Source of the DNA: Ceratorhiza oryzae-sativae
Taxonomy: Eukaryota > Basidiomycota > Agaricomycetes > Cantharellales > Ceratobasidiaceae
Direction of reading: 5' to 3'
DNA: 64,000 nucleotides
Assembly (NCBI GenBank): GCA_030998015.1
Contig: JARWMV010000241.1
Coordinates: forward strand, 620,001 to 684,000
Shown here: positions 34,064-46,756 of the stretch, piece by piece
Position numbering within the stretch: the first letter of the stretch is position 1
How the letters are laid out: the number at the start of each line of letters is the position of its first letter
Made by a program: the position numbers and the translations under genes
The notes under the pieces: model-generated
Seen by the model: only the letters and a program-made list of their open reading frames with translations
Databases searched by the model: none
Told to the model about the DNA's origin: nothing

Positions 34064-37000
34064 GCTGTGGTAGTCGAGTAACAGGGGCTAACTATCTGAC
34101 GTCATCTCTGCTGAGTCAGCATATGAGTGCGCTGGAGTTCATAATTAGCACGTGGCACCTAAGAGCGTTGTTACTAAAATGCTAAACCCCAACAACTCGA
34201 ATCTAATCATGAGCTAGCGAGCAGACGCCCACTCTTGATTCCAATAGAACCATCTGAATGGCTTCTTTGTCCAACCATTCTTTACGGATCGCCATCATAG
34301 CCCATCATAGCTATTGGTAGTTATCGCGAGAAGTATGTACTCTCCTACATAATTATCGCGTGAATGATGCTACTCCCTTGCCAATCTTAGCTGCCCACGC
34401 GTTTTCGAAAGAACTGGTCTTTCTCCAGCGGTTACTTTTGGAAAACGCCCTCCTTCAGTGGAGCCGCTGCAAATGTCCAAGTATCACTCTAGGCACCCTA
34501 CACAGCTGCCCTTGGTCGATAACTAAGCATATATGCGCCACAGGAGTCGCTGAATGTGTCACCCGAATCCCCATTCATACCCGTCCCATAACAAATATAC
34601 AAAACAAACCAAAGACGAAAATGACTTGCCCACCCCCACACTACACACAATGCTTCTTTGTAATCCTCCGTTCGGCATGGTCTACTGCATCACACTTATT
34701 TTTACGTCCGCAGCGCGAGCACATCTCGATCCAGCCTATGCCCACCTAGCCTGGCCGATCAAAAGGACCCCGGGAGCTCAAGATCCGTTGGTTGAAAAAT
34801 CCAGGTTGAGGGTATGTGGAAAAAGTGGGGCTCTTTGGAGCTCAAGAGTGGAGGATTTGACTTTTGGTCCGCGCGCATGACGCGTGTGGTAGGGTTGATC
34901 GAGCGATTTCAGGATAGAAATGGGTTGAATAAAGTGGGTAATCTTGTTTGTCAAACAAGGATTAAAAGAGCAAAATGTCCATCCTCCTATCTCCGATCGC
35001 ATTTGGAACAACCGCCACGGTCCCGTTAGGGCTCGGCTACGGTCACTGTTCAGGCTAGGATGATCCTGGAGATCAGACGCTCAGCTGGTCAGCCGAACCG
35101 AGTTTGGGCGGCCTTCTTGCACTATCCTCTATTGCTGCTCGCAATAATGGCGTCATAGGTCGCCTTGAATGACATGATGGCCATGTCCAAAATATAGTCA
35201 CGTGGTAACAGGCGGGGTTTGTTTGGCTCACTGATCACCTTCAAGCAATTATTGGATCCATCGAAGCTTCTAGAGATTGAGAATCGACACGGATCGCACG
35301 TGCATCATCACAAAAGGTGCTCACTTCAAACTCCGCCGCGGCCTCGGTCCCTGATAAGACCGAAACTTGCTGGTCGTTTCGGCGGTCGAGGCGCCGGACT
35401 TGCGAGGCGAAGAGTGAGGCTAGGTTGCACGGGCCCGAAGAGCAGCGGAGACTCTTGTCAAGGGGCAAGCGAGAAACGTGTGCGCGTGTATGTGGGTTGT
35501 TTGTGATATCATGTATGCTGTACAAGTTATCCGCAGGCTCCAGTGCAATGCCCGGAGAGAACGTGCCTAGGGCAGATCGGCCCAAATGTCCAATTTCAGC
35601 TTCTCGCATCAATATCCAAATCGAGCATCGCGATGCCCTTCAAATTTCGACTCGGCGAATCAGTCTAGACTCTCCGACCTGAGGACCCCGGATTAAGATC
35701 GTGCGGTCGACGTGTTCGGCTGGATGCCGACGGTTTGTCTGACAGATAGAATTTTTGGAAAAGATATTTTGGGCCTAAAAGGCAGAACGAGAAGAAGCTC
35801 GGTAACGTTCGTTGGACTGCATAGAAGATGTCACTCCGGGCGATGCCGTATCATGACAATATAGATAGGCGTCCTTGGCAAAGGAGATTGGTCCAAAGCC
35901 GTGCATTGGGGGATGCCGACCAGCTCCTTGGCAAAAGGACTTTATGCCAGAATGAATCCAGCTTCAGACTTGGCCGGCGACGATAGTCTATATCTCCGTG
36001 CAAAATGGGGTTTCAGCGACGCCCAGAGTCAGGTGCGGTGTTCACGCGCATCGATAATGGGCAAAGAATGTTTGAGGACTTGGCGGTCGGAAGAATCCCG
36101 CTGCGAGAGCAGATGGGTAGCGAGACGTCACTCCCATGCCAAACCCACATGGGTTAGGTAGTCGGTGGACTTGGCAGTGGGGAGCCGTGAACGGGGAGGT
36201 GGTTTCAGGCAGTAGCTTGTCGCCATGAAGGTGGATGCCCGTGGCGTTCGGGACAATAGCCGCGCCGGTGAACTGTCATAGTGGTGTTGAGGAGCGACAC
36301 GCGGGCAAGGTGTTATCACACGACCACGGCACCGTCCAAACCGAGGCTCAGATTATGACGTCGAGCATCGAGGAGTGAACTCGGTCACTTGGCAGATGGG
36401 GGCACGTCAAGAAGATAGATCGAAGCCGATGACTTTCCCCCATTCGAAACGGATTACAATAGCCAAGAACCAAGTCTAGTACAGCCAGCCAGCCGAGTTG
36501 TGAGGGGAAAGGTGCTGCTTTTGCGTGGCGAATCGTTGCGTGCTACGAGAATCGAGCATGCGTATCGTGCTTGGCATTGGAGACCTGTCACAAAGATGTT
36601 GGACTAGTGGAGCACCAAACAACAACAGAATACAAACGCAGAAGACCAGTAACAAAAATAGTGTTTCTAGACTGGTTTTTAAATCGCTGATTCTCCCGGG
36701 GCGGTGTATACGACCATCGAAGGTCTTGGCTGAATGCAACCAGTCACCACCATGCTTGGCGGACCGAGGACCGAGTCGGAATGCACACGTATATGCAGAA
36801 GCAGCAAGAGTGATTGACCTTTTCAGCGAACGGGACAGCACGGAACGTTTCTCTGGCGAGTGACCCACGGAGCTCGCTGACCGCTTGTGTCCGGATCATC
36901 CGGCTCTGCGGCACTCGCGGGGTTGCGACCAGGACGGCGGTGGCGGCGGCGGCGAGCAGAGAAAGGGCGTCGACGATGACGGTGGATAGATCGACGCCGA

Positions 37001-37247
37001 GGCAGGCAGAAATAGAGTCGAGTGGAGCGCCGGGGCCCCAGATCTGGTTTGGATTAACAGAGACCGCGTTTGATGAGTATTTGATGCTGTTTGTGCGTAT
37101 AAGCAACGTGCGCGATAGGCTATCTCCAAGCTTGTCATCTCAAGTTGGTTGCGACAACCACCGGTGGCCGAGGTCCGCTAGGCCACTGACGTCCGTCGTA
37201 TATATTCAGCACACAGGTCCGTATTTCCCCCCAGTATTATTCCCCCT
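34064..37247. other. 3.2-kb spacer without recognisable genes
   Basis: Only short chance frames occur on both strands, none with protein-like pattern or plausible splicing. A TATATA element (37200-37205) lies 43-48 bp before the start of the kinase-like gene. Nothing else is seen. Confidence 0.45.
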
Positions 37248-40200
37248 ATGGATCCCGTCATAATAACACCCGGCTCGCCTCCAGACTCCTTTGCCCTCGT
37301 GCTCGACGCGCCCACAGCGAGCCCATCGACGAGCCCGTACATCGGCAAGACGTCCCTCATGCCCACCGTGCGTGCCCTCGAGTCGCTCCGCGACTCTCAT
37401 CTCGAGCCCATGTCGCCGCGCCTCGAGATCTCCCAGCCTCCCACCCCCGGCTTTGGCTACAGTCACGACGCTGACGACGAGCGCCGAGAGGCCCGCGCCG
37501 ACGGCGGCAACCCATTCCCGGTCGACAGAACCATCCTACGGCAGATTGTTCGAGAAAAGCTAGGGTACGAGCCCTCGAGCATCAAGTTCCTCAGCTCGGG
37601 CACTTTCCACAAAGCCTTTCTGGTCTCATTGATCGATGGACCAGAGGTAGTTGCGAGGATTGCGAGAAGGTATATGCCCAAGCTCAAGACGGAGAGCGAG
37701 GTACGTCAGGTGGCGCGCTGTGGCATCTCATCTGACGCTTTGTAGATCGCGACTATCAACTATATCCGTACCCATACTAAAATCCCTGTACCCTTCGTGT
37801 ACGCGTACGACTCGGACCCGTACAACAAACTTGGCGGCGAGTACATCATCATGTCCAAGGTCTGTTCTTGCGTCATCGACCCCGCAGCCCTGGCACCGAA
37901 CTGAAACACATCTAGGCCCCTGGTGTCCCCCTCATCCGTCAGCTTCACTTGATGTCTCAAACCAAGATGCAAGAGTTCATCACCAACCTTGCCAATCTGC
38001 TTATACCCCTATCCACTCAGACATTTCCTGCAATCGGCTCTCTGTACCAGACATCAGACCTCTGTCCACCAAAGGAGATTGTCCGCTCTATGCTACGGAA
38101 TGCCAAAATGGGTATCGACCCAGGTACAAACTTCGGAACTGCGCCACACGTTCCGAGGCTGCACAGCCATGCCATACGGCCCTCGCCGTTGCACGAAAGC
38201 TCGTCATTGCCATCTCCGCTATCGCCTATTCCATCTTCTCCCTCGTCTTGGGCAACTCCGAATACGCTCGGCTATGCACCCCCCAAGACATCCGAATTTT
38301 ACGTAGGCCCAATTGTCGCATGGCCGTTCTTCGGCTCTGGTCGGGGCGAACTCCCGTCAGTCGAGCGCCCACTCATCCCTCTCTCCCCATCCACATACAC
38401 ATCATTGCTCCACGCTTCCTCGCAGTTGCATCACCGTGCCTCGTCTCCGGTGGATCAGGATCCCGATGAGGTTGACCGTGGACCGTTCACGACATTTGGA
38501 AGCTATGCCCGGGCATGCGCGAGGAGGGAGGTCGTCGGGGTCAGGCGTGAACAAGAAAATGCCGGTGCCGCCCACAAGCCGCACATGATTCCGGCCAGTG
38601 AGGACCATAGCCATCACCGCAGTCACGGGCGCCATCATCATGGGCGCAGCCATCATAATCATGGACGAAACGACCTACATGTGTTGCACACTTCGAGCAC
38701 AACCAAGAGGCGAAAGCGGCGCACCAAGTCTGGCCTTGGGGCACTCGGGAATGGTGGGCTCGGTGCGGGCGCTAGACGAGTCAAACGAGGCTTGGGGAGT
38801 CTCGGCAACGGGGATGGTCCTATCCCTTCCCTATCCACATCCACATCGACCTCGTCCGACTCTGAATCAGACATGGCCTCTGACTCGGATTCAGATGCCT
38901 CGTGCTCATGCTCCGACTCGTCTTGCTCTTGCTCATCCAGTGGATCCAGCCACGAGGACGAGGATGTGGTGTCTGACGAAGAGCAATTTTATCGCGATTA
39001 CCGAAACGCTCAGCGTAGCTCGCTGTTTGTCGGGCTGAACTCAGCCCGAGAGAGCGCCGCGAGGGCTGAGATGGATCGATGGGTCGCGTGGATGAGCGCC
39101 ATGTGCGGGAACCAAACGATCGTCGAAGAGGATGAGGATGAAGAGAGCGACGCTAGCGTCACCAATGGCGCTCCTATCTTGTCCAAGCCCTCGCCAAGCA
39201 AGCTTGCCGTCTCCCCGCCCCGAGGCGTAGGTGTTGGCTCGGGAGGGTTTGTTGGTGTTGGCCATACCCCCAGTACTGCCCTTTCGCCTTCTCGTCCACG
39301 CGGGGTTGGAGTCGGTGGAGGAGGATTTGTTGGAGTCGGCCCCGCTCCTATCTCTAAAGCTCCTACATCGCCTCTATCACATGCCTCTCCTTCACCTACC
39401 TCTATCCCTCGCGGTGTGGGCATCGGGGGTGGAGGATTCATTGGTGTTGGTCCAGGCGTCATGCCCCCTCTCTTGAATACGCGGTCTGGCACTGGGTTTG
39501 TCGGGGTGGGAGTTGACTCGACTCTAGGAGGCATACCATCTCCCCCATCTCCCTCATCTCCAGATGAGCCCACTAAAGGGTTTGGCGGAGGGTTTGGTGG
39601 AGGCGTTGGCGTGGTGCAGGTGGATTCCTCAGTGTTGCTGCCCCCATCTCTCCTCCTAAGCCCAAGGCTCCAATTCGAGGCCTGGGTGTCGGCGGTGGGG
39701 GTTTCATTAGTCTCGGGCATGCACAAGAGGAAAAACCCAAGCCCAAGGCGAAAAAGACACGTGAAGTGATCGTCGAAGAAAAAGACGAGCTGGGCGATTT
39801 CGTTCTTGATTTACATGACTTGAGTTCGGCCAACATTTTCGTGGATCCCGTGGATCCATCCAAGATTGTGAGTTACTATCATCATCACTCTGAGCATTTG
39901 AAGTGGATTAGGCTAACGACGCATAAATGTATAGACGTGCATCATTGATTGGGAGAGCACCACAATTCGACCATTCTGGCAGGCTGCACACCTCCCTACA
40001 TTCCTCGTCTCGGCAACACACGCTCATTCGCATCCTGTGACCCCTCGCATGCAATCCAGGCCCACCTATTCACACCGACCGTCCCACCCCGACTCAAATC
40101 GGCCTTCGCATCCGGAATCACGGGCATCACACCATGCACACCTTCCCCCTAACGGCGCAGCTTCTGGAATGGCCAGCATTGCTGCTCTCACAGCCGCGTT

Positions 40201-40854
40201 AAACGAGTACGCAGCCGGCATGTATGATGGCCCGAGCCCAAGGTTTGGCACATTTGATAGCCCCAGGCTGGGTGCGTTTGGAGAATCACCCAAGTGGGGG
40301 CATGAACACGAGTCTCCAAAATTCGGCTCTCCGCGGTTTGGCCACCATGATTCGCCGGCACACGACATGAACAGGGACATGGACTTCCCAAGGGATCTGC
40401 GCCGCGGACCGCCGTTCAGTCGCTTCGAGGTGGCCACGCGATGCATCACGCGTACTCGTATCCCAGTCCACGCCGCAAGAGCGGTCCCAACACTGCCGTC
40501 AACTCAATCCGCCCGGGAGGGATGTCTCGCTCGGCCTCGCAACGGATCGAGATGCACGCCCATTTCGGCGACGACGAGGATCGGGAGCGGGACGAAGGTG
40601 AAGGCCGTGTGCATCGTGGACGAGAGCGGATACGCGAAGAGGCTGCGGAGTATTTCAAGCGCGTAGCGGCTGAAATTCGGTGCATCGGGGATAGCAAGCG
40701 GGAAGCCTGTGGGGAGAGATGGGCGAGGGCCGAGAGGGAACGCGCGGCGTGGAGAGTCGCTCACAAAGCGGTCGAATGGGACGGATGGGAACTTGGTTTG
40801 GTGGAGAGTGTGTTGGATGATGCGAGAACCTTGGTAGGAGGTATGGACTTCTAG
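37248..40854 (+). CDS. APH/choline-kinase-fold protein with a very large low-complexity insertion; two apparent frame breaks
   Basis: Start MDPVIITPGSPPDSFALV. The kinase N-lobe reads IKFLSSGTFHKAFLVSL and VVARIARRYMPK (ATP-binding Lys region). Then, after introns, INYIRTHTKIPVPFVYAYDS and GGEYIIMSK. The catalytic loop is LHDLSSANIFVDP and the metal motif is IIDWESTTIRPFW. Between about 38100 and 39750, some 500 residues of low complexity are inserted: His-rich (HRSHGRHHHGRSHHNHGR), Ser/Asp/Cys-rich (CSCSDSSCSCSSSGSS) and at least four Gly repeats like PRGVGVGGGGFVGVG. The C-terminal part has SPRFG-type repeats and a charged helix ending VGGMDF at 40852-40854. The frame must change at about 39611 (the last Gly repeat continues in another frame) and again between 40351 and 40666; in each case one base appears to be missing. 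Either sequence errors or real lesions. Confidence 0.75.
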
Positions 40855-42490
40855 GCAATAATTAGCGATTTTTTGGGAATGTTGTTCATTCGGGTCTACT
40901 TTGAGAGTATGGAGGTTGGGCGGGTAGCTTCTCTAAACGCTGTTGATTGTATGCAACCGTTGTAGGCATATGCGTTAGTATTTTCTATTGAATAAACCGC
41001 CGAGAAAGGCATGTGATTACAGACCCAGTCGGATTCGTCGCTAACCGGCTATATGATGTGGATAAAATATAAGTGCAATATCATGTTTCGAGCGTCTAAA
41101 ATGCCATGATATCTCCGTTTTCCTAAGAGTATCGTTGTAAATCTACGAGGGCTGGTGGATATGCAGCACCGCGGACTGTTTATTTCGAGACAATTCCCAT
41201 CTTCGGACGAGCCGTGCTTGTCACACACTTATATGCGTTGTGCGGATAGGTTCAAACGGTTCTCCTGGAGCAGTGCCCAAGTTTACATGGTTCAAATCAT
41301 ATTGATGACATGAAAATATTGACGATCCAGCTATTTCACCATCCATTAAAGCATGTAGGTTCTTGATCAATTTCAAATGTGCTCATAACACCAAGTGTAT
41401 CGCCCATCGCATTATGTTCGAAAATTGGCTGATCCGTTCTAATACACATTGGACGGAGTACGTTCGGGTGTGAATATTTACACATAGAATCCTTGGGTAA
41501 GATGGCTGATACTTGTTTCGGCGGATCACTTTTAGCCTCGTGTGTTCCAGAAGTGCGTGACTACTGATTGGCGAGGATGTCCAACATTAAGGGGCATTTC
41601 GCGCGATTGCCGACTATATTATTGTTTGGTTTAGGCTATCACTATGAGCTTGGGCTTCTACTTGAAACGGCATTTCCGAGGGCAAATTGGAGGGTAGAGC
41701 AGAAGGGTCAAGTGCGATGAAGCAGTGAAAAATATCCACGATGTACAACATGTGTTTAGTCTAAATGAAACCAGCGGCGTTGGCAACTTGTTCGGAAACT
41801 TACAAGGTGTCTTACTTGGGGGTGGCAGCGATTGAGAGCGATAACTGGGGGGTCAAGCCGTAGGGGCCAGTTAGCCGGTATAACGGGGGTCCAGCGCAAA
41901 TAGCAAGTGAGACAAGATCGATTTCTTACATGCGTTTAGTAACAGTCGTTCTCTTCACCATTAGTCCGTATTTTGCTCAGCTGGTTGAAGGTAAAGTTAG
42001 GCCTTAGGCTAGTGCCACCATTAGCTAATATCCAGAATAATAGCACCTCAACTACATATTTCAAGGATATTATTAGACGCAGTGATACGCTTAGAAGTTC
42101 ACAACTTTAATCATACACTATTTTTCCACTGAAGAATGCCAAAGGTGTGTTGGCTGTGCTAAATGTAGCATACCCACCAGGCTTATGTACTCCCTGCAAT
42201 GTTTTACGTATAACAGTTGAAAATAATCCGAGACTCAATAAAATATACCTCAGAAGAGGGCTCTATCTCGTATCAACCGTTATGGCTCACCTGGCCGATC
42301 CTGTTACCTGACCAGGGAGTATGACTAATCAACTCGCCACCATAGTCACACCCCACTTTTGGTTGTATTTTTCGGAAGCAACTTCGAAGCCGCGAAGTCG
42401 CAGCAAAGCTTGGCTCTTGGCTATGTTTATCGTTTCCTATCTTTGCAACATCAAGCCCCCCGGCCGGGTGGTGCAGTATATGAATGAGTT
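40855..42490. other. 1.6-kb spacer
   Basis: Downstream of the kinase-like gene. AT-rich; no gene, tRNA or clear repeat noticed. Confidence 0.45.
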
Positions 42491-42493
42491 GTG

Positions 42494-42720
42494 GTATATA
42501 TTAAAACAAATCCCTCCCCCCCCCCATTTTTCCGAACCAACCAATTCGGCCAACAAATCCCCAATCAAAATATACAGCCCCGATCCCCCCCCCCCTCATT
42601 ATCTTTCCATTTTCAACCTCCGACATTCATCATCTCCCTTGCATAATACGTACTCCTGTCTTCCACATCGTCATACACGGCGCACCATCACCCATAGCAC
42701 CATCCCATCGACCTTATGAC
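42494..42720 (+). promoter_or_regulatory. Promoter-like island with TATA box and two C tracts
   Basis: A TATA-like GGTATATATTAAAAC (from 42493) is followed by a C10 tract (42516-42525), a C11 tract (42585-42595) and pyrimidine-rich sequence (TTCATCATCTCCCTTGC). This is the usual look of a strong fungal core promoter and leader. The only candidate product downstream is the small spliced locus at 42717-42959. Confidence 0.5.
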
Positions 42721-42872
42721 CCTCCAACTTTCTTTACAGGAAGCTCATTCGATTTTGCCATCAATAATTCTCATCTTTTTTGCTTCAGACTTTAAAGGTG
42801 AGCTTGGACGCTCGGAATCTGTTGGATTCATCGGCAATTATCCTAACGTCTACCGCCAGTAAACATACCTTC

Positions 42873-42959
42873 ATGGTCGTAATGACCGCTGCAGTTTCCG
42901 TCATCATGCTTGCCATGAGTGTTGTGATTGCAGTTGTTATCTCATTTTTTAAAGATTAG
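42873..42959 (+). CDS. Candidate 28-residue membrane microprotein (smORF)
   Basis: The frame reads MVVMTAAVSVIMLAMSVV then IAVVISFFKD and a TAG. It is one hydrophobic helix of about 22 residues with a short charged C-terminus, the layout of small single-pass proteolipids. It lies 14 bp after a very good 3' splice site (CTAAC branch point, then CCGCCAG at 42853-42859), whose matching donor is AAAG|GTGAGC at about 42799. The spliced transcript would begin in the promoter-like island. Another reading of the same transcript starts at 42717 (MTLQLSLQEAHSILPS) and ends soon after the splice with VNIPSWS; it could be an upstream ORF. Codon pattern alone cannot prove translation; a non-coding transcript is the alternative. 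I recognise no family. Confidence 0.4.
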   Translation: MVVMTAAVSVIMLAMSVVIAVVISFFKD

Positions 42960-45900
42960 ATTATCTTGGCACTCGCTCCTCCTGTAGCGATTCGAGAGCC
43001 CCTCGCCTGGGTTATCTGAGAAGGAGGATTTCGGATCACTGCTGTGGTATCACCATAATCTTAACTGATGGGAAGTTGGATCCCCTCAGCTGCCTTGCCT
43101 CTGTCACCAGCGTAAATACTACTCAAAATTTTGATTTGTGGCCGCCGAGTTCATTTAATGGCAGGAGTCGACTATGCGAAACCCGAAAATGCGAGCTAGC
43201 ACGGTAACGCATCGCCGTCCAAGTATGCTTCAGAGCGCTTGCTAAATACTAGTAGCGCCGAAATCCGGTACCACTCCGGGTCTAGTGAATGTCCTATATT
43301 TGAGCTAGACCTATGGAACTAGTCCAACCTATTTAGATTTTCGGCTTTTAGTTGAGGAAACCGACCAAGAGGATTTCGGTTCTAATCGGCATGCTTGTAG
43401 CTGTCACTATTCTTGCTAAATGATAAGTTCACTGTAATCAAAACCGACTCTAATTTTATTTATTCTCGCCAACCAGTTCGATCATAAAGGCCGATCCTCG
43501 GGAGCGCCGTGTGGAGCTAGACGCCCAAGCAAGCACGGGGCATTAGATTTCGACCCCTAAATATCGTTTATCCAATGAACAAACCGAGTGAGCCGAACCC
43601 TTTGGACAAATTTACACTCCAGGACCTTATCTCGCATAGAACTATGGTATATGACGCCCGGTAAGGCTCCTTGAAACGGCTTTGTTTATACCTTGACGAT
43701 TGTTTGAGATACGCTTCTAAGGTGCAATCTATATGCGTATGTGCGAATACAATATTACACATCCTATCTCAAACTCAGGATCAAACGTTAAACTCACCGT
43801 GATCAGCAAGATCGACTCGACTTGACGAGATTCATCAGTCAAATCTCGACGTTGGACACAAAACGTAACAGACAAAATAAATGTCACCAATCTATAGCAA
43901 TGCTCCGCAGGCGCAATCCCGAGTACACAATCACAAAGGAAATCATATTTCGGCCGGCAGTAAAATCCCGAGGCTCAAGGTTTGATCCTGCCAAGCACCA
44001 CCTCGGCTCCATCTGTAGCGCCACGCGGGCTAGGGGGCACGAACAACAAACACTATTTGCTCAAACGAATGATTTGTCTTCTTCTGACGGGACCCACAGT
44101 ACGGGTGCCCACATCCTTGAAAAAGTGCCTACAAATTCAACCAGCTAGGTCACGAGTCGAGAGCGATCCTCGATCTAAGTCCTCCCTCGTATAGCCTCCG
44201 AACCAAGAGTCGCATCGGGCGCTCGAGATCCGAATAGACATAGCATGTAGGCAATCGCGTAGGCCCGATCCGCGTAACCCATCCAGCCGTTTGGCATCCG
44301 ATGCGATTCAATAGCACGTGCTCCGCTTTGCGCTCGCTATCTTCGTTCATCCGGTTGCGCCTACCCCCTGTTTTCGTTGTGTGCGACCGGCCGAGCAATA
44401 GTCGCGCACAATGATCATCGTGGATGATCATCTCCGATGGCGTGCATGCACTCTGGGATGTTGTTGCGGAGCATGAGCACAGGCTATGCATATCACGCGG
44501 TTTACGCGACGAGGCAGCCTGGCGCATGCATTTAATTGTCTGTAACCCGCAACCCACGAACAGCCGTCAGCTCGTACGACAGGTTGTATTAATTACCCCT
44601 ATCGTTTTTGGGCAAACGGTCGGACCTGCACTCAAAAGTCAATGGGTTAACGTGAATTCAGTCATTCGGGTCACCTGCTCAAAATACACGTTGCACTCTT
44701 ACCCGTTTTGATCTAAGCGTCGCTTCGTTCGGACCTTTGGGCGAACGTCAACAGCATTTCACCATTGCGCAGTAGACTATTAAAGTTAGCTTTAATCAAA
44801 CTAAAATTGCTTTGGGTTATACTATAACCACGCGAGGACTTGGCGTTCGCTCATCTCTCATTTTAATCCAAATTCAATCTCGATAAATTATATCACTCGT
44901 ACATCAATATTACTCCACTTGCACCAGCAACAAAACGCTCAAACGACCCACAGGTCGCGAGGCCGAGATGGCTCCGAGGGGTGGCACAGCGCCACATCGG
45001 ATCGCCGCGCACGAAATCTATCTTCCTTCCCACAACGTGTCATCGAACCGCCCCGTTGTGTAAACCGAACTTAATCCCATAGAGTTCCGTTTATAAAAGA
45101 CCGAGCGATCCACTGCTAGCGCTCGATCGACGCGACCGCGCGATCCCCCGGACTGAGGAAGCCATCAGGGCAGTACACAAACGTACACGCGGCGCGGATG
45201 ATGCGTGCATGGTCGATCGGCTGCTGGAAAAATGTCAGAGTGGTTGTAACGTGCTGAGAACTGAGCGAGGTATCTAACCCTAGGCGCAACAAATTTTCAA
45301 TGTCACGTCCAGGAATCAGGGAATGTTGCGGAACAAAATCACAGCAGATCACACCGTGTAACCGCATACACCCATCGTTGATATCTCGATTTGTCACTTT
45401 TAGACATGAATTGACCAAGCAACTGGTTCACAGGGACGCACGAACACAAGTACAAATGATCACAACCTTGATCTGCAACCCTTGTATCCCGGGCGGCCCA
45501 GGCCTTACGACGCGGTGGGGCCATCGAAAATGAGGGGGGGCATGCTCCACTGACCCCTATACACGCCGCCTGTGGCTGTGCACGATAAGAGGGAAGGAGG
45601 GTGATCCTGAACCCCAATTCTCAAGACATGTGTTTTCTATAGCCGTATAGACATTCCATTGATGGTAGATCTGTTCCTTCGCTCTTTCTTGCTTATGGTA
45701 CGAGCGGTGCCGAGTGGTGCCGGGTGGAGTCGTGGCTCGAGCCCTGTACTGAAGGAAAGGAGCATAGTCCAGAAACGGCTTTGGCCTGAATATAAAAAAA
45801 GATTGTAAATTGATAAGCCAGGGCCCCCCTCTGATTTCATCGAAAGGCTAATTTCACAAAACGGCGTCACTGCCTCGCAGCACGAAAAACAGTCTGAAAT

Positions 45901-46756
45901 TTAAGAGTCAGCGGCAGGGGCAGAGGCGTGCATCTTTTTCCGGCAGTCATATGATACAATGGCACACGATGTTCGGATGAAGTAGATTTAAGCCTGGCTG
46001 AAGGGCAGAACGGGTGGTTGGTCCGGCGAGGTCCGAGCGCAATGAAGGATATAGGAGTGTGGGTCACATACGCCCGTCGCGTCTACGCCCATCCGTCCCT
46101 CTTGTTCTTCCTATGGGATGGTCTAATCCGGAAGATCTGAGCGGTCCTGGCTCGACGCATGGCTCTGACGTGAGGGGCTCGCAAGGGGCTGAAAGGATGA
46201 GGGCAAAAAGGAGGATGGATTACACTCGGAACAAGGTGTGGGGACATGCGGCAGAACAAGCTCAAATCCGAGAAACGTGCATACAGGAGGAAGAAAAAAA
46301 AGAGCACCCGAAAGCAGTATAAACAGTAATTTTTGAGATCATGTATACAATCGCTTATACCCCCCGCCGCGTCGGGCCAAAGAAAAAATGGGCGGGACTC
46401 AGAGAATGTGAAGCCAGGTCATAGCAAGTCATGAAACATTGAGAATACATCACATACTAAATGCCAAATATAAACCGGGAAAGATCAGACAATAGAAATA
46501 TTCAACTGACACAGGGGGATGCGATGCGAAAAGAGGTGATTGATGCGAAGCGACAGCGCTGAATCATTGGGTACGGAATCGAGAAGCCGCTTAGGGGCGA
46601 CAGCGCCCGACTGAAGCGGCTATAAAGACGAGGGTATAAATATAGAGTACATTCGAGAGCTGCAGACAGGCCCGTTAGCGACGTCCGGGGAAATGAAACA
46701 AGTGATGTTCACCATCAAGGCAAGCGAATCCGGCTCGCTCCATACTAGTCGAGTAT
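42960..46756. other. 3.8-kb spacer with one repeat copy
   Basis: Contains the dispersed repeat at 43187-43385 and otherwise only chance frames. A local doublet of GATGATCATC/AATGATCATC is at about 44411-44436. No gene could be supported. Confidence 0.45.
43187..43385 (+). repeat. Dispersed repeat, copy 1
   Basis: About 200 bp alignable with 62037-62215 in the same orientation. Shared landmarks, in order: ATGCTTCnGAGCG, TAAATA, CGGGTCTAGTGA, GACCTnTGGA and TTAGATTTTCGG. Similarity is interrupted by small indels and drops outside these borders. No terminal inverted repeat or A tail was noticed. Probably an old non-autonomous element. Confidence 0.6.

Noticed and set aside
34064..37247. Possible hidden gene in the 3.2-kb spacer
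   Set aside because: All frames were short and pattern-free on both strands; nothing could be joined by plausible introns.
40271..40391. Intron to explain the second frame change in the kinase-like gene
   Set aside because: It would remove the SPRFG-type repeats, which look coding, and the sites are weak; a base error or real frameshift fits better.
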